From Saprolegnia diclina VS20 (lineage: Eukaryota; Oomycota; Saprolegniomycetes; Saprolegniales; Saprolegniaceae): a stretch of DNA of 54,560 nucleotides. How positions within the stretch are numbered: the first letter of the stretch is position 1; the number at the start of each line of letters is the position of its first letter. The stretch is from contig NW_008246093.1 in the NCBI RefSeq assembly GCF_000281045.1, positions 638,561 to 693,120 of the forward strand. The letters are read 5' to 3'. Under the pieces are notes generated by a model, which had not been told where the DNA came from, did not search any database, and was given only the letters and a program-made list of their open reading frames with translations. Both the position numbers and the translations under genes were made by a program. Below, one piece after another: positions 8,121 through 18,092 of this stretch.

Positions 8121-10157
8121 ATGGCAGCGACCTTCACCAGCACGATCCTCGGCCAGCCCGAGATCGCGTCCATCGTCTTTGGGTTGCAGTTTGGCATCTA
8201 CGAAGACGTTCGCCCGGCCTTCCGCGCTTGCAGCGAGCTCGTCGAGTTTGTCGCTGAGCCGGACAATGAAGAATACGAGTGCGACGTGTCCTTTCCGCAG
8301 GCGTTTGCACCCAATGCCGAGTGGCCGTACAACCACGGGACGTTTGACCCGCAAAAGTACGCTCTGCACTGCCACGAGCGAGACGACCGCTTCCCGCTGC
8401 ACATGGCGATCGCCGTGGGCTGTTTGGAGCTGACCAAGCGCATCCTCCAGTGCCGACCGGACCTCGCCTCGGAGGACGCGATTCGTTTGGCCCTTGGAGA
8501 GAACCGCCTCGAGATTGCCGACTTCTTGCTGGCGCGGCGGGCGACGCTGCCGCAGCTCTATCGACGCGTCAACTACGACGCCGCGGGTACGCTTCCATTG
8601 GGAGCATGGAGGTTGGATGTTGACGCAAAGCGCGTAGACGTCTCTCGAGGCCCGAGTGTTATGACGTCGGAACTTTTGGCGCAAGCAGATTCGAGAGGCG
8701 TCGAGCTGCTTCGGCGCTTTGGCCTGCCCCGCGACGACGACTTCTACCACGACATAGTGCACGCGGTCTACGATGCGACGCTCGAGAACACGACGCTCGC
8801 CCTCGACGCGTTTCCATGGCTCCACTGCCCAGCTATCTTGAACGCTGTCGCGGCGCGAGGGTTCTTGCCGCTCGTGCAGTCGCTCCACGAACGCGGTGTC
8901 AACGGCTCGGTCAATGCGATGGACAACGCCGCCACCAACGGCCATTTGCCGGTCGTTCGCTTTCTCCATGAGCATCGAACCGAAGGCTGCACGACCAAGG
9001 CGCTCAGCGGCGCCATTTCCAACGGCCACCTTGACGTTGTCCGCTTCTTGATCGAGCACCGATCCGAAGGGGCGTCGCGCAACATCCTCGACCGCGCTGC
9101 TGCCAACGGCCACCTTGACGTCGTCAAGTACCTCCATTCTCTTGGCACATTTGGCTGTACCGTCGCCGCCGTCGACCAAGCTGCTTTTGGTGGTCATCGG
9201 AACGTCGTCGCGTTTCTCTTGACGCACCGAAGCGAAGGCTGCAGTCGCAACGGTGTGGTCGAGAAGGCTCTCAACGGCGGCCATTTGCGCACGGCAGAGT
9301 ACCTCCTCTCGCTCGGCTTTCCGTTTCCGAGTGGGGAAGTAGACTTCGACCCTCGCATCTACGACAAAGCCGAGATGATGGGTCTTTTCCGACTCGTCAT
9401 GGACCACGGCCAGCCGTGGCGCGAAGCCTGGGTGGAAAATGCGTGCACCAAGAACAACGTGCCTCTGGTGACATTTCTCCTCAAGCACCGAGACGCTCGC
9501 GCTTGCCCCGGAGCGCTCGCGACTGCGATCGTCGCACAAGCGATGGACGTTGTGCGTTATCTCTTGGCCAACTGCACGACGCATGTTTCGCCAGTTGCGC
9601 TTTTGTGGGCGTTGGGCCCTGGCAGCCGCGATCTTTTGTCGCAGATGCTGCGGCGTCACCCCGAGCTCCGGAACGACGAGCTGCTTCGTCGGGCTTCGAG
9701 CTACTTCAGCACGGAGGCAATGCGCTACCTCCTCCCTGCCGGCATTGGCAAGCCGCGCGAGTGCCTTGTCGAGGTTGCAGGTCGTCGACGGCACGTGACG
9801 GCAAGCAAGCTCTTGCTGCCGTACTGCATGAAGGCGACCAACCACCTCGACAACGTCATCTTTCTTCTGGAGCTTTTGGCGCTGCCCGACATTTGCCGTG
9901 CGACGACGCTCCGGTTGATCACGCCCGAGCTCACGTACCAAGGAAGAAAAGCCAGCCAAACGATACGGCTTCCACCGAGCGTGGCTGCGCGCGCATCAAC
10001 TCTGCTGGAGGCAGCCGAGACTGTCGATTGGGCTTTGGCTCTGGTGCTTGGTCATCTACATGCGACAGTGAGCCCTGAGGAGCTGGCAAAATGGACAAGC
10101 ATGGTTCGCGACGGCGAGCTCAAAACGCAACTGGCACACCACTGCAGCCTGCGCTAG
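8121..10157 (+). CDS. Large ankyrin-repeat protein (661 aa after removal of a cryptic intron)
   Basis: Full-length paralogue of the 1531 gene with the same N-terminal domain (FGLQFGIYEDVRPAFRAC), five or six ankyrin-like units (for example ANGHLDVVKYLHSLGTFGC) and the same C-terminal region. The frame is open throughout (678 codons). However, bases 8587-8637 form a 51-nt GTACGC...CGTAG segment at exactly the place and phase of the 46-nt intron in the 1531 gene. Removing it keeps the frame, deletes 17 residues with no counterpart in the paralogue, and leaves A-A-D-V-S. It is therefore best read as two exons, 8121-8586 and 8638-10157. No signal peptide or membrane segment. Scaffold role inferred from ankyrin repeats. 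Confidence 0.9.
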   Translation: MAATFTSTILGQPEIASIVFGLQFGIYEDVRPAFRACSELVEFVAEPDNEEYECDVSFPQAFAPNAEWPYNHGTFDPQKYALHCHERDDRFPLHMAIAVGCLELTKRILQCRPDLASEDAIRLALGENRLEIADFLLARRATLPQLYRRVNYDAAGTLPLGAWRLDVDAKRVDVSRGPSVMTSELLAQADSRGVELLRRFGLPRDDDFYHDIVHAVYDATLENTTLALDAFPWLHCPAILNAVAARGFLPLVQSLHERGVNGSVNAMDNAATNGHLPVVRFLHEHRTEGCTTKALSGAISNGHLDVVRFLIEHRSEGASRNILDRAAANGHLDVVKYLHSLGTFGCTVAAVDQAAFGGHRNVVAFLLTHRSEGCSRNGVVEKALNGGHLRTAEYLLSLGFPFPSGEVDFDPRIYDKAEMMGLFRLVMDHGQPWREAWVENACTKNNVPLVTFLLKHRDARACPGALATAIVAQAMDVVRYLLANCTTHVSPVALLWALGPGSRDLLSQMLRRHPELRNDELLRRASSYFSTEAMRYLLPAGIGKPRECLVEVAGRRRHVTASKLLLPYCMKATNHLDNVIFLLELLALPDICRATTLRLITPELTYQGRKASQTIRLPPSVAARASTLLEAAETVDWALALVLGHLHATVSPEELAKWTSMVRDGELKTQLAHHCSLR

Positions 10158-10395
10158 CGCTCGCCCTGTGACTCCGAATAAGCTTCGCATAAGGAATGGA
10201 ATACATGCTGCTGCACAGTCGTCGCCGGGCTCGTAGAATCACCACTCTCGACCACTAGTATGTTGGGACATAGCGTCGGTCCTTTGTAGCCAGAGTTCGA
10301 TCACACTGCGTCAAACGAGTTGTGAGAACTGTATGCAACTTCAACATTTCAAGTTGACACTAACGCCATTCTATTTTTAGCGTCCATTTAGTGTT

Positions 10396-11982
10396 ATGGC
10401 GACACGAGCGCCCCGGTAGGCCGCTGGCAGATGCGCAAACCTCATGCTCTCTGGGTAGCCAAGGGCTGTCGCCGCGCCGCCGGGAGCGGCTCCTGCGCGT
10501 GCTCAAGCGCGAGCAGCAGGCGCATCGGTATGCACCACGTCGCCTCTATATGTCGCTCACCGAGCCAATGTAGCGTGCCCGTGCTTGGCGACGTAGTGCG
10601 AAAGGCCAAGGGTTCGAGCCCGGCGACGCCCAAGGCCGAGCTTCGCATTCACAAGGTGCTGCAGAGTCGAGAGTCGCGGACACCAGTCGTCGCACCGTCG
10701 AGCTGCAACCAGTACCAACAAGACCTCGAGGACGAAGACGCTCGGTGCTGCCATCCGTAGCCTGTCTCTTCTCACCGAGAAATGCCATAGCGTCCACGCC
10801 CACGAAGCCTTTACGCTACAAGAGAGGAAGGCCCGGCAACGATCGTACAGCAGCGCCCTCATCGAGCAGGTCGATCCCGAACCATCGTGCCTGCTGAAAG
10901 ACAACGCTGTAGATGCATGCCAAGCTACAACTCCAAGACGCCGACGCCGTCGACAACCGACTCTACGCCGAGCATCTCGCGTGGGAAGGCGTTCAAACCG
11001 ACGTCTACGAGGTGCAGCCGACAAGCATTCTGACGTCTGACAATCTTGCGGGTGTAGAAGGCCAAAGCAGACGCTGAGCGCAAGGCGACGACCGAGGTGC
11101 ACGCAGCGCACCGGGCGACAGCCGACCAAGCCAAGCGGTGGCAGGCCGTGCAGGACCTTCTTCAGCGCTTTAACGATCGCATGCTCCTCTTGCCACCGGC
11201 CGAGGCACGGCGTGTACGTCTAACTTACCATTTCCAACGCCGAGTGCATTGCATATGCCTAGACGTTTGACGACGCGTCGCGAGAGCTCCACCGCGTCTG
11301 TGCGAGCGTCTTTGCCTCGGTACATCCTCCATCACCACTCAACTTCATTCGGCGAGTGTAGAAGCACAAGGACGAGTGGCTTGCTGTCGAGGTGCTGGAC
11401 TGTCGACGCCAACTCCGATCTTATTGGCTGTACTATAGCACTGCCTCGCTCGCAAACTGCCACGTATTTTGCACGAAATTCAAATGAACGAGGAGCAAGA
11501 GCTCCAGGCGGCGGTATAACGAAGGCCTTGAAATCTCGCCTCAGTGTTGAAACTAGGAGCTCGCTGCGGCCAAGGCGACCCAAGTCCGACTCGTCAAAGA
11601 GAGTCAGAGAAGCCAGATCGAGCGACGCGCGACGCTCCGGCGCGACCGCCGACACGAAGAGGTAGTCGGCTTTGCGTGCTACTGCGCGCAAGTATTGGTG
11701 GGAAGAACACTTATCGCGTCCATTCTTCAGCGCGCGCTTTTGCATATGCTGGAACAGGACAAGGCCACGCTCGACGCCCACGTCGCCGCCGTGCAGGAAA
11801 CGCGGCAGGCGCGGCAGCAGCAGCACCAAGCGGTGCGCATCCGTGTCCGTGGGACAACAAATGACTTATTTCGAGCACAGGCCTTACGGGCGCAAATTCT
11901 CGCACGGGACGAGCTACGCACGCTCGACCGGCCGTTCCAGCGGCGACCAAAAGGCCCTGTGGCAAAACGCGAGGTCGTTTGA
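10396..11982 (+). CDS. Coiled-coil protein with 11 small exons (370 aa)
   Basis: Exons: 10396-10415, 10459-10527, 10574-10744, 10791-10869, 10913-11011, 11058-11213, 11263-11319, 11362-11391, 11439-11513, 11557-11661, 11731-11982. All ten introns are GT-AG, 42-69 nt, ending mostly in TAG, and the joined frame runs without a stop to TGA at 11980. The protein starts MATRAPRQGLSPRRRERLL and is rich in charged heptad-like helices (KAKADAERKATTEVHAAHRA, LLHMLEQDKATLDAHVAAVQ). I do not recognise a family; such proteins are often cytoskeletal or flagellar, but nothing here proves that. The last exon contains a possible 36-nt intron (11845-11880) that is in frame either way. Splice calls were made by eye. 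Confidence 0.75.
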
Positions 11983-12190
11983 AATTGATGAAATCCGTGT
12001 CAGCGGGGTTCGATGCGTAGACCAGTCGTCCGCCGTTTTGGGTCGACCCGGAAGGTCCTTTGTCCCCACCGACACCCGCCGTCAAGCATTCGTTTCCCGC
12101 AAAGACCGATCATTTTGGCCGTAAAAAGTGCTCTTGGTACGACTAGTCGAGTCGAATAAATGACAACTATTGTACATAATACAAGGCTAA

Positions 12191-12824
12191 CTAGAAATGA
12201 GTGAGGCGGGAACGCAACGGTCGCCAGACGTGGCGCTGGAGAAAGGACGTGGGCGACGTTTCTTGGTCCCGGCGGATCTGCTGGAGCGCCTTGAGCACGC
12301 GCCGCTGCTTGTACTCCTTTGCAAAGCGGATGGCCGCGTCGAGTCGGAACCAGTGCGGCTGCGGCTGGTGGCGCCAGAGGTACAGCACGCAGTAGACGTG
12401 GTCGTTGCGCACGGCGTACAGCAGTGCTTGGCGCGAGCAGCCTTCGTTGCGGAATTGGTGCAGAAACCGCAGACACTCCATTTGCCCGTACGCGGCTGCA
12501 TAGTCCATCGCACGCGTCGTGCAGCCTACTTGGCTCGCCTTGTGCAGGAAGAGGAGCACATCGACTTGGCCGTGCATCGCAGCTACGTCCATGGCGCGGT
12601 CGTTGTCCCACACAGGCAGCAGTCGCCGCACCGTCTTTAGATCACCGTTTGCGATCGCCTTGTGGTAGACAAAGCTACAAGTATGGGGATGATGGCGTCG
12701 ATGGCGTTGGGCGTACGTACTGCGGATCGTCGTGGCTGGTCAAGCAGTACATGTCCTGCTCGTCGACCGTCGCCACGCAGGGCTGAGGCGCGTGCAAGAA
12801 GGCGGCGTTGCGCTGATCTGGCAT
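12191..12824 (-). CDS. Small ankyrin-repeat protein A
   Basis: Exons 12824-12721 and 12674-12191 (minus) give 195 aa. The 46-nt intron begins GTACGTACG and ends CTTGTAG. The joined sequence reads through FVYHKAIANGDLKTVRRLLP and DRAMDVAAMHGQVDVLLFLH, then GCTTRAMDYAAAYGQMECLR, three to four ankyrin units. The C-tail is basic. The intron position equals intron 2 of the paralogue at 13399-14163. The start is uncertain: MPDQRNAAF at 12824 is the first ATG after an acceptor-like CTTTAG, so a further 5' exon is possible. Presumed protein-binding adaptor; no further function is visible. Confidence 0.75.
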
Positions 12825-13398
12825 CGGCTAAAGTCGTCGATGCGTCGGAAAATCGAAAATGGAAAGCCACTGCAGCTCCATTATCGCCGACATGTCGCAG
12901 CATACGCGATCACGTTGCAAGGACTGCCGTGGAAGAGAGATGCGCGTGTTTGGGGTGTATAGCGCTGGCGGGTTGTCCTGTTGAGTGAGAAGGCAAGGTG
13001 TCGCCGTCCGCAGGACGAGAGCCCTGTGCTCGCAGCAGTGAGAGCTTCGAGAAGACCTGATCTCATGGACGTGGGACATGACGTGGCAGCATATGCTGCG
13101 TCCTTTCGTCGTGCTGCGATATGACTGGCGGACTGCAATGAAAACCATCGGAAGCTTCAAGAACGCTGCTTCCGACCTTCTTCTTCGGGCGGACCAAGGG
13201 ATATTCCTTGGGGCGGACTGCCTGCAGTTGTTGCCGATGAGCAAAGGCCGGCTCTCACCATGCTCGCTACTGAGGACTCCTTCCCATGTTCGCCAGGCGG
13301 TTCAACCTTTCCGGTTGGATTTGCAGGCTTAGATCTTCTCAGACCAATGTCTGACAAGTACTATTCGATCGGCTTTGGAATCTTATTCTCAATAACAA
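12825..13398. other. Intergenic; nothing recognised
   Basis: Short ORFs only. It may contain an upstream exon or the promoter of small ankyrin gene A (minus strand) and the terminator of gene B. Confidence 0.4.
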
Positions 13399-14163
13399 CT
13401 ACGGATTGCTCAAAAGAAGCACTTGGTACCAGTGCTTCTTGGAGACAGGCGAGGTTGAGAGTCGCTCCAGGATGGTGACGACGGGCCAGTGCTGGTGGCG
13501 TCTCGCTATGGCTTCGGCCTGACGCAGATAGACCCAGCGCGGCGACGGCGGATGCGACAAGAGAAACTCGACGCACTCGACGTGGCCGCCGGCCGCCGCG
13601 TACGTGAGCGCTTGCTGGGAGCAGCCTTCGTCTCGGTGGGCGCTCAGGAAAGCGAGGCAGGCGACGTGGCCGTAGGCTGCTGCGTAGTCCATCGTCCGCG
13701 TCGTGCAGCCGGCGTGGCCGCGCAAGTGCAAGTACATGAGCACGGCCAGCTGGCCCCAGATAGCCTACTCGAGCATGTGAGCACGGGATACAGCGCCAGA
13801 AGCAAGAGGATACCGCGACGTCCATGGCGCGGTCGCTGTCAAAGTACGGAAGCAGGTCACTGACGCCGACGAGGTGGCCGTCCGCGATGAGCTGGTGGAA
13901 GGCGTAGCTAGCAGCCATGAGCTTTGTACATACATCGTGGTCGTACTGGGTGTCGCGGCTGCTGCGGAGGCAGAGCTGCTGCTGGACGGTGCTCGTTGGC
14001 CGAGGCCGGGCGGCGCGCAAGTGGCGGGCCACTGCCCATCTAGAAGGCGAGGACGTCAGCGATGCGCAGCCGTCGGTCGGACGCACCGCAGACCGTGCTG
14101 GTACGAGGCTACCTCGTGCACGAGGCTCGGGTTGCGCAGGACTGACGTCGACGCCGGCTCCAT
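13399..14163 (-). CDS. Small ankyrin-repeat protein B (209 aa, four exons)
   Basis: Exons on the minus strand: 14163-14087, 14039-13947, 13907-13814, 13764-13399. Introns are 47, 39 and 49 nt, all GT...TAG. The start MEPASTSVLRNPSLVHEVAS aligns with the opening of the intronless paralogue at 16649 (AVLSNAGLLRLIVQFQHG). Ankyrin units follow: DRAMDVAAIWGQLAVLMYLH, GCTTRTMDYAAAYGHVACLA and GCSQQALTYAAAGGHVECVE. The tail is basic and hydrophobic (KKHWYQVLLLSNP). All four exons are in frame with no internal stop. Presumed soluble adaptor. Confidence 0.8.
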
Positions 14164-14445
14164 CGCAAAACTCAAAAATCGGCTTTTTGAGCCAAAAAAG
14201 CACCGTCCGTGGCAGGTCCGCACCGGATACTACATACCACCTCCCAAGCAGCCGCCGACGCCACGACCTCCCAACCTCCTACCTCGCTGCCCTCGCCGCT
14301 GCTGCTATAGTATGCAGGCGTAGGCTCGCCGCGTCAGTCCGCCCAACCGGCTGCGCCCCTTTGACGATGCCATCCCATCTGCTCTGCCCAAGACTGCGTA
14401 GCGTGCAACGGTCCGTGTTGGCCGACGTTGGGATAAGCTCGCTGC

Positions 14446-15863
14446 CTACTGAAAGAGCTCGGGCGTCTGGTCTTCGACGTACAGCAGCGTCTCGTTGACC
14501 TTGGCGCCCCACGCACCGAGGCGCGCCTGCAGTTCGCCGAGCTGGTCCTTCTCCAAGACGCGCGGCTACGCACAGGTTGAACCTGAACGACGAGTGCAGA
14601 GACCTAGGGCTGTGTACCTGGACCCACTGCACCGACACGATCGCGTCGACTTGGTCGATCGAGCCCTTGATCAAGCCGAGCGAGAGCGCGCGCATGACAA
14701 GCCACTCGACCTGGTTGAGCGGGAGGCGCGTCGCGGCCGCAATGTCGGCAAACGCAATGTTGCGCTCGTTCGACGGGCGGTGGAAGATGAGCACCATGAG
14801 CGCGAGCAAAGCGACCTTCTCCTTGACGTAATCTTCCTTGTTGACGAGCGCCGGCTACAACGCATGGGGTCGCGAGACTGGCAGAGGGAATGGCCTACCT
14901 GGGCGTTGTACTGGGCACGATTGTTGCCGACAATGATGTTGAACTGGTCAATGTCACCGCGGTTGAAGGCGTGCAAGAGGTCCGAGAGCCACTCCTTGTC
15001 CGTCCCTTTGAGCGCCCCCAAGATGGGTGTTGCCAGCTAGCTCAAGTCATGAGCGATCGCAAGAGGCTGGAGGCAACGTACGACTTCGCCAAAGTTGAAG
15101 ACGTCTTCGCCCGTCAGCGCCGCGACGCTGAGGTTGATCGCGAGCGAGAAGCACTCGGCGGGCTTGATGTCGTCGTAGAGCGAGTACGCAAGGAACATGA
15201 GCGCGCTCTTGTAAAACTTGTCGGCCGGGCTATGCATGCAAGGATCGTTCGAGGGTAGGAGGAGAAGGCGTGGGAGCGTACCCGACGGCCGAGTAGTACT
15301 CGCATGCAACGCGGTAGTAGGCCGCGTGCACGAGCGGGTCGGCGCCGACAAGGCCCTCGACAGTCTCCTTGTTCTCGGCGAGGAGCGCCTTGACCTCGGT
15401 CGTCTGCGAAAGGCGCAGCTGGTAGCTGGCCATATACATGCGGCACATCAAGACAGACTCGATGGCATGCGGGTTGACAGTCGTGTGCGACGAGACCGAG
15501 CTCTTCTTCGTGTGCAGATGCGTGAGGATGCCATTGAGGAAGGCGACGGCCTGCGCGGGCTCTATACATGGCATGAGGATCCAAGGAGCGGCGAACGGCG
15601 CCGCGCCTACCCGTGTAGCGCGTGGCAATGTCGCCGCAGATGCGGATGAGCGAGAGCTGATTGATCTTGTCCTGGAAGGTCGCAATGAAGCGCGTGTAGA
15701 GGTCGACCCAGTTGCTGCCGACGGACGTCGTCTCGTCCTTCACAAAGGCGAGGAGCTCCGTCGTGAGCTCGTGGTACAGCTTCCGCGTGTAGAGCTCGCC
15801 GAGGCTCGCGTAGCGCGCGGCCAGCGCCGGGTACTTGGCCTGTTCCTCGCGCAAGAAGTCCAT
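14446..15863 (-). CDS. RPN9: 26S proteasome regulatory subunit RPN9/PSMD13
   Basis: Six exons on the minus strand: 15863-15611, 15561-15282, 15229-15082, 15036-14899, 14854-14618, 14565-14446; 391 aa, against 376 in human PSMD13. Landmarks in order: LGELYTRKLYHELTTELLAF (human [20 protein letters not shown]), FNFGEVLATPILGALKGTDK followed by EWL, and the PCI winged-helix region IAFADIAAATRLPLNQVEWL, VMRALSLGLIKGSIDQVD, then VQWVQPRVL. RPN9 is a structural PCI-domain subunit of the 19S lid, so it supports ubiquitin-dependent proteolysis in cytosol and nucleus. A start further upstream is open in frame, but MDFLREEQ fits the family length best. A CCAAT dyad lies about 45-60 bp upstream. Confidence 0.95.
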
Positions 15864-16648
15864 CCTCGTGTCGTGACCCCAAATATGACTGTGGAATCCA
15901 CCCTGCAATTGGCCATTTTGGCCAATCATTGCATCGGTATCCTGGTCCCAACCCTCCTTTTTAACCAATCCTACGCCGCCAAGGCATTTGGATTTCAACC
16001 AATCCCAACGCGCGCTTCATCGAATGTATGCAATGTGCAAGGACCTTCGAGACCTAATATAGTGTTAAAAACACGGCTGTTTTATACAAACGCAAAGATA
16101 CACGGCGATGCCACAGACAGTGGTGTCGCGCGCGGCTACTGCCCCCCATCATCACTCGACCTGGTCCGAACTCGACGACGATAGGTCAATGGCGCCAGAG
16201 CCGCTACCTACCTTCGCAGCCAATAATGCCCCAAACCAGAAAAGCTAGAGTCGCCACGCTAGACACACTCGGTGCAATCAGCATCGTAGCCCTTCTTCGG
16301 CAAGGGTCGTCAGGCGTGACGCGCCCAAGTAGCCACGCGGCTATGTCTGTCCACAGTGGCGCTAGCCTGTGGCGCTATCACCACTGGCGGCACGAAAATC
16401 GTTGGCGCTGTCAGCTCGCGCTACAGCTAAGATCTGATAGCCGAGCCCAGGCGCAGCAGTGCTCAAGCAGTAGCGAGGCCAGGGCTTCAAAGAAGAGGGC
16501 ATAGGAGCATCAAGCATGAAGCGTGGTATCCTTCTCCTCCGAACGACCACCGACTCATGCAACGCCACGTTGCCGTCCGATGCATCCCACCGTTGCGCAG
16601 TGTGTATTTTTCGAGACGGTGGCATTTGTATAAAACACATCTTGCGTC
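15864..16648. other. Divergent intergenic region between RPN9 and a small ankyrin gene
   Basis: It contains the CCAAT dyad (15908-15926) and two more CCAAT boxes (near 15964 and 15999) on the RPN9 side. No coding potential recognised in the rest. Confidence 0.5.
15908..15926. promoter_or_regulatory. CCAAT-box dyad upstream of RPN9
   Basis: ATTGGCCA-TTT-TGGCCAAT is a perfect 8-bp inverted repeat made of two opposed CCAAT boxes. It lies 45-63 bp upstream of the RPN9 start codon, and two single CCAAT boxes follow within 80 bp. CCAAT boxes are classical NF-Y sites; use here is inferred. Confidence 0.5.
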
Positions 16649-17341
16649 ATGACCGCAGTGTTGAGCAACGCGGGCCTCCTCCGGCTCATCGTGCAGTTCC
16701 AACACGGCGTGTACGAAGACCTCTTGCCGTGGCGCAAGGAGGCCGCGGCCATGGACACGGCGTGGCACCCGTCTGTGCAAGGCCTAATGTACACGCACCT
16801 GCCGCAGCGCTTCTTGCACCTCCCATACACGTCCGAGCACGTTCTCTTTTTGCCCCAAGCAGTCTTGCTGCCCGCGCGCCACCTGAACCTGAGCTCGACC
16901 GAGCGCGACCCGCGCCTCCCGCTGCACATTGCCATCATCGACGGCGACACGCGGCGCATTGGCCGCTGGCTCGACTGCTACCCGCAGTGGGCCTCGCCGC
17001 AGGCGCTCGACCTCGCCGCGCAGGTCGGCCACCTTGACGTCGTCGTCTACCTACACACGCACCGCGTCGACTGCACGACAAACGCCATGGACTACGCAGC
17101 AGGCAATGGCCACCTTTCGATCGTGCGCTTCTTGGCCGAACACCGCAAGGAAGGCTGTACCGAGAACGCCATGTACGATGCGGCCATGTACGGGCACCTC
17201 CCGGTCGTCGAGTACCTCTATGCGGCCGGTTTGGCCCGCTGCTCGTCGATCGCGCTCATGCACGCGACGTGGCACCAGCACAACGCGGTCGCTGCCTTCA
17301 TCCACGCCCACTGCGACGACCCGATCCCGCCGCCGTTGTAG
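16649..17341 (+). CDS. Small ankyrin-repeat protein C (230 aa, intronless)
   Basis: One uninterrupted exon. The N-terminal ~90 residues (LLRLIVQFQHGVYEDLLPWR) are shared with the small paralogue at 13399 and distantly with the large ankyrin family (FQFGVYNDVRPAF). Ankyrin units begin around residue 95: DPRLPLHIAIIDGDTRRIGR, ALDLAAQVGHLDVVVYLHTH, CTTNAMDYAAGNGHLSIVRF and CTENAMYDAAMYGHLPVVEY. It ends PIPPPL. The related genes A and B contain introns, so this copy may have lost its introns or arisen by retroposition. Presumed soluble adaptor. Confidence 0.88.
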   Translation: MTAVLSNAGLLRLIVQFQHGVYEDLLPWRKEAAAMDTAWHPSVQGLMYTHLPQRFLHLPYTSEHVLFLPQAVLLPARHLNLSSTERDPRLPLHIAIIDGDTRRIGRWLDCYPQWASPQALDLAAQVGHLDVVVYLHTHRVDCTTNAMDYAAGNGHLSIVRFLAEHRKEGCTENAMYDAAMYGHLPVVEYLYAAGLARCSSIALMHATWHQHNAVAAFIHAHCDDPIPPPL

Positions 17342-18092
17342 TTGCCATCCTCCTGCTAATTGAACCCGTCAGTGTTGTACTCTACGCTCTGGTTGCCATG
17401 GCGATTCGTGTGCCTCCACGACCCTCCACCCGAGACGCTGGACCGCAGGTCTTGATGCCACCCGGTTCTTTGATGCGTATGTAGTACCTCTGAGAACCGC
17501 ACGCCAGACAGCGTCCATGGCGTTCTTCGCGTAGGAGAGAGGAATTACGTGTCCGACCTCGCAGATCTGACACGAATAGTTGAAGTAGTTACACGAGCTA
17601 GAGCGCTCACCTAGATGACAACTCGACTCGGTGGATCCTAGCCACAAGCATCCAGCGCCTTGGACCATCACCTTGTTATGCGTGACGGCGTTATCGTCGA
17701 GTGCAAAGGACTACAAGTTGGCAGCCGTCGGGTCGATACCAAGCATTTTCTGGGTGGATGGCTCTTGGTAAAGTCTTCTCGTCCTCGGAGACTCCAGCGC
17801 TGAGCCCTGGCAGCGTAGCCACGGGCTTCGTTTGCACCTCGTTGCGTTACGAAGTGGCGCGAGAGCGTTACGCTCGGCTGCAAGATCTCTTGCTCGCATG
17901 TCTCAGTACGAGCCCGTCGTTTCTCGATACTGTCTTCATGGCACTAATTTAGAAACGCTGATTCGCTCGATTTCGCATTTGAGACGGTTCTGAGAATAGG
18001 CGTTGATAATGGCGTGCGATTAGACCCGATCAAGATGACGGCCAAACGGCCGAGAACAACCCGAATATTTGGTCCTACGACCAGAGCGCAAT
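17342..18092. other. Intergenic; nothing recognised
   Basis: No ORF shows a domain or the codon usage of neighbouring genes. It presumably holds the promoter of the PKA regulatory subunit gene. Confidence 0.4.

Noticed and set aside
8028-9959. 643-aa open frame on the minus strand across the large ankyrin gene
   Set aside because: Antisense shadow caused by strong GC3 bias; no domain, and the plus strand has clear ankyrin paralogy.
12191-12640. 147-aa plus-strand frame over small ankyrin gene A
   Set aside because: Minus-strand translation has clear ankyrin units and splice-consistent exons; the plus frame is its shadow.
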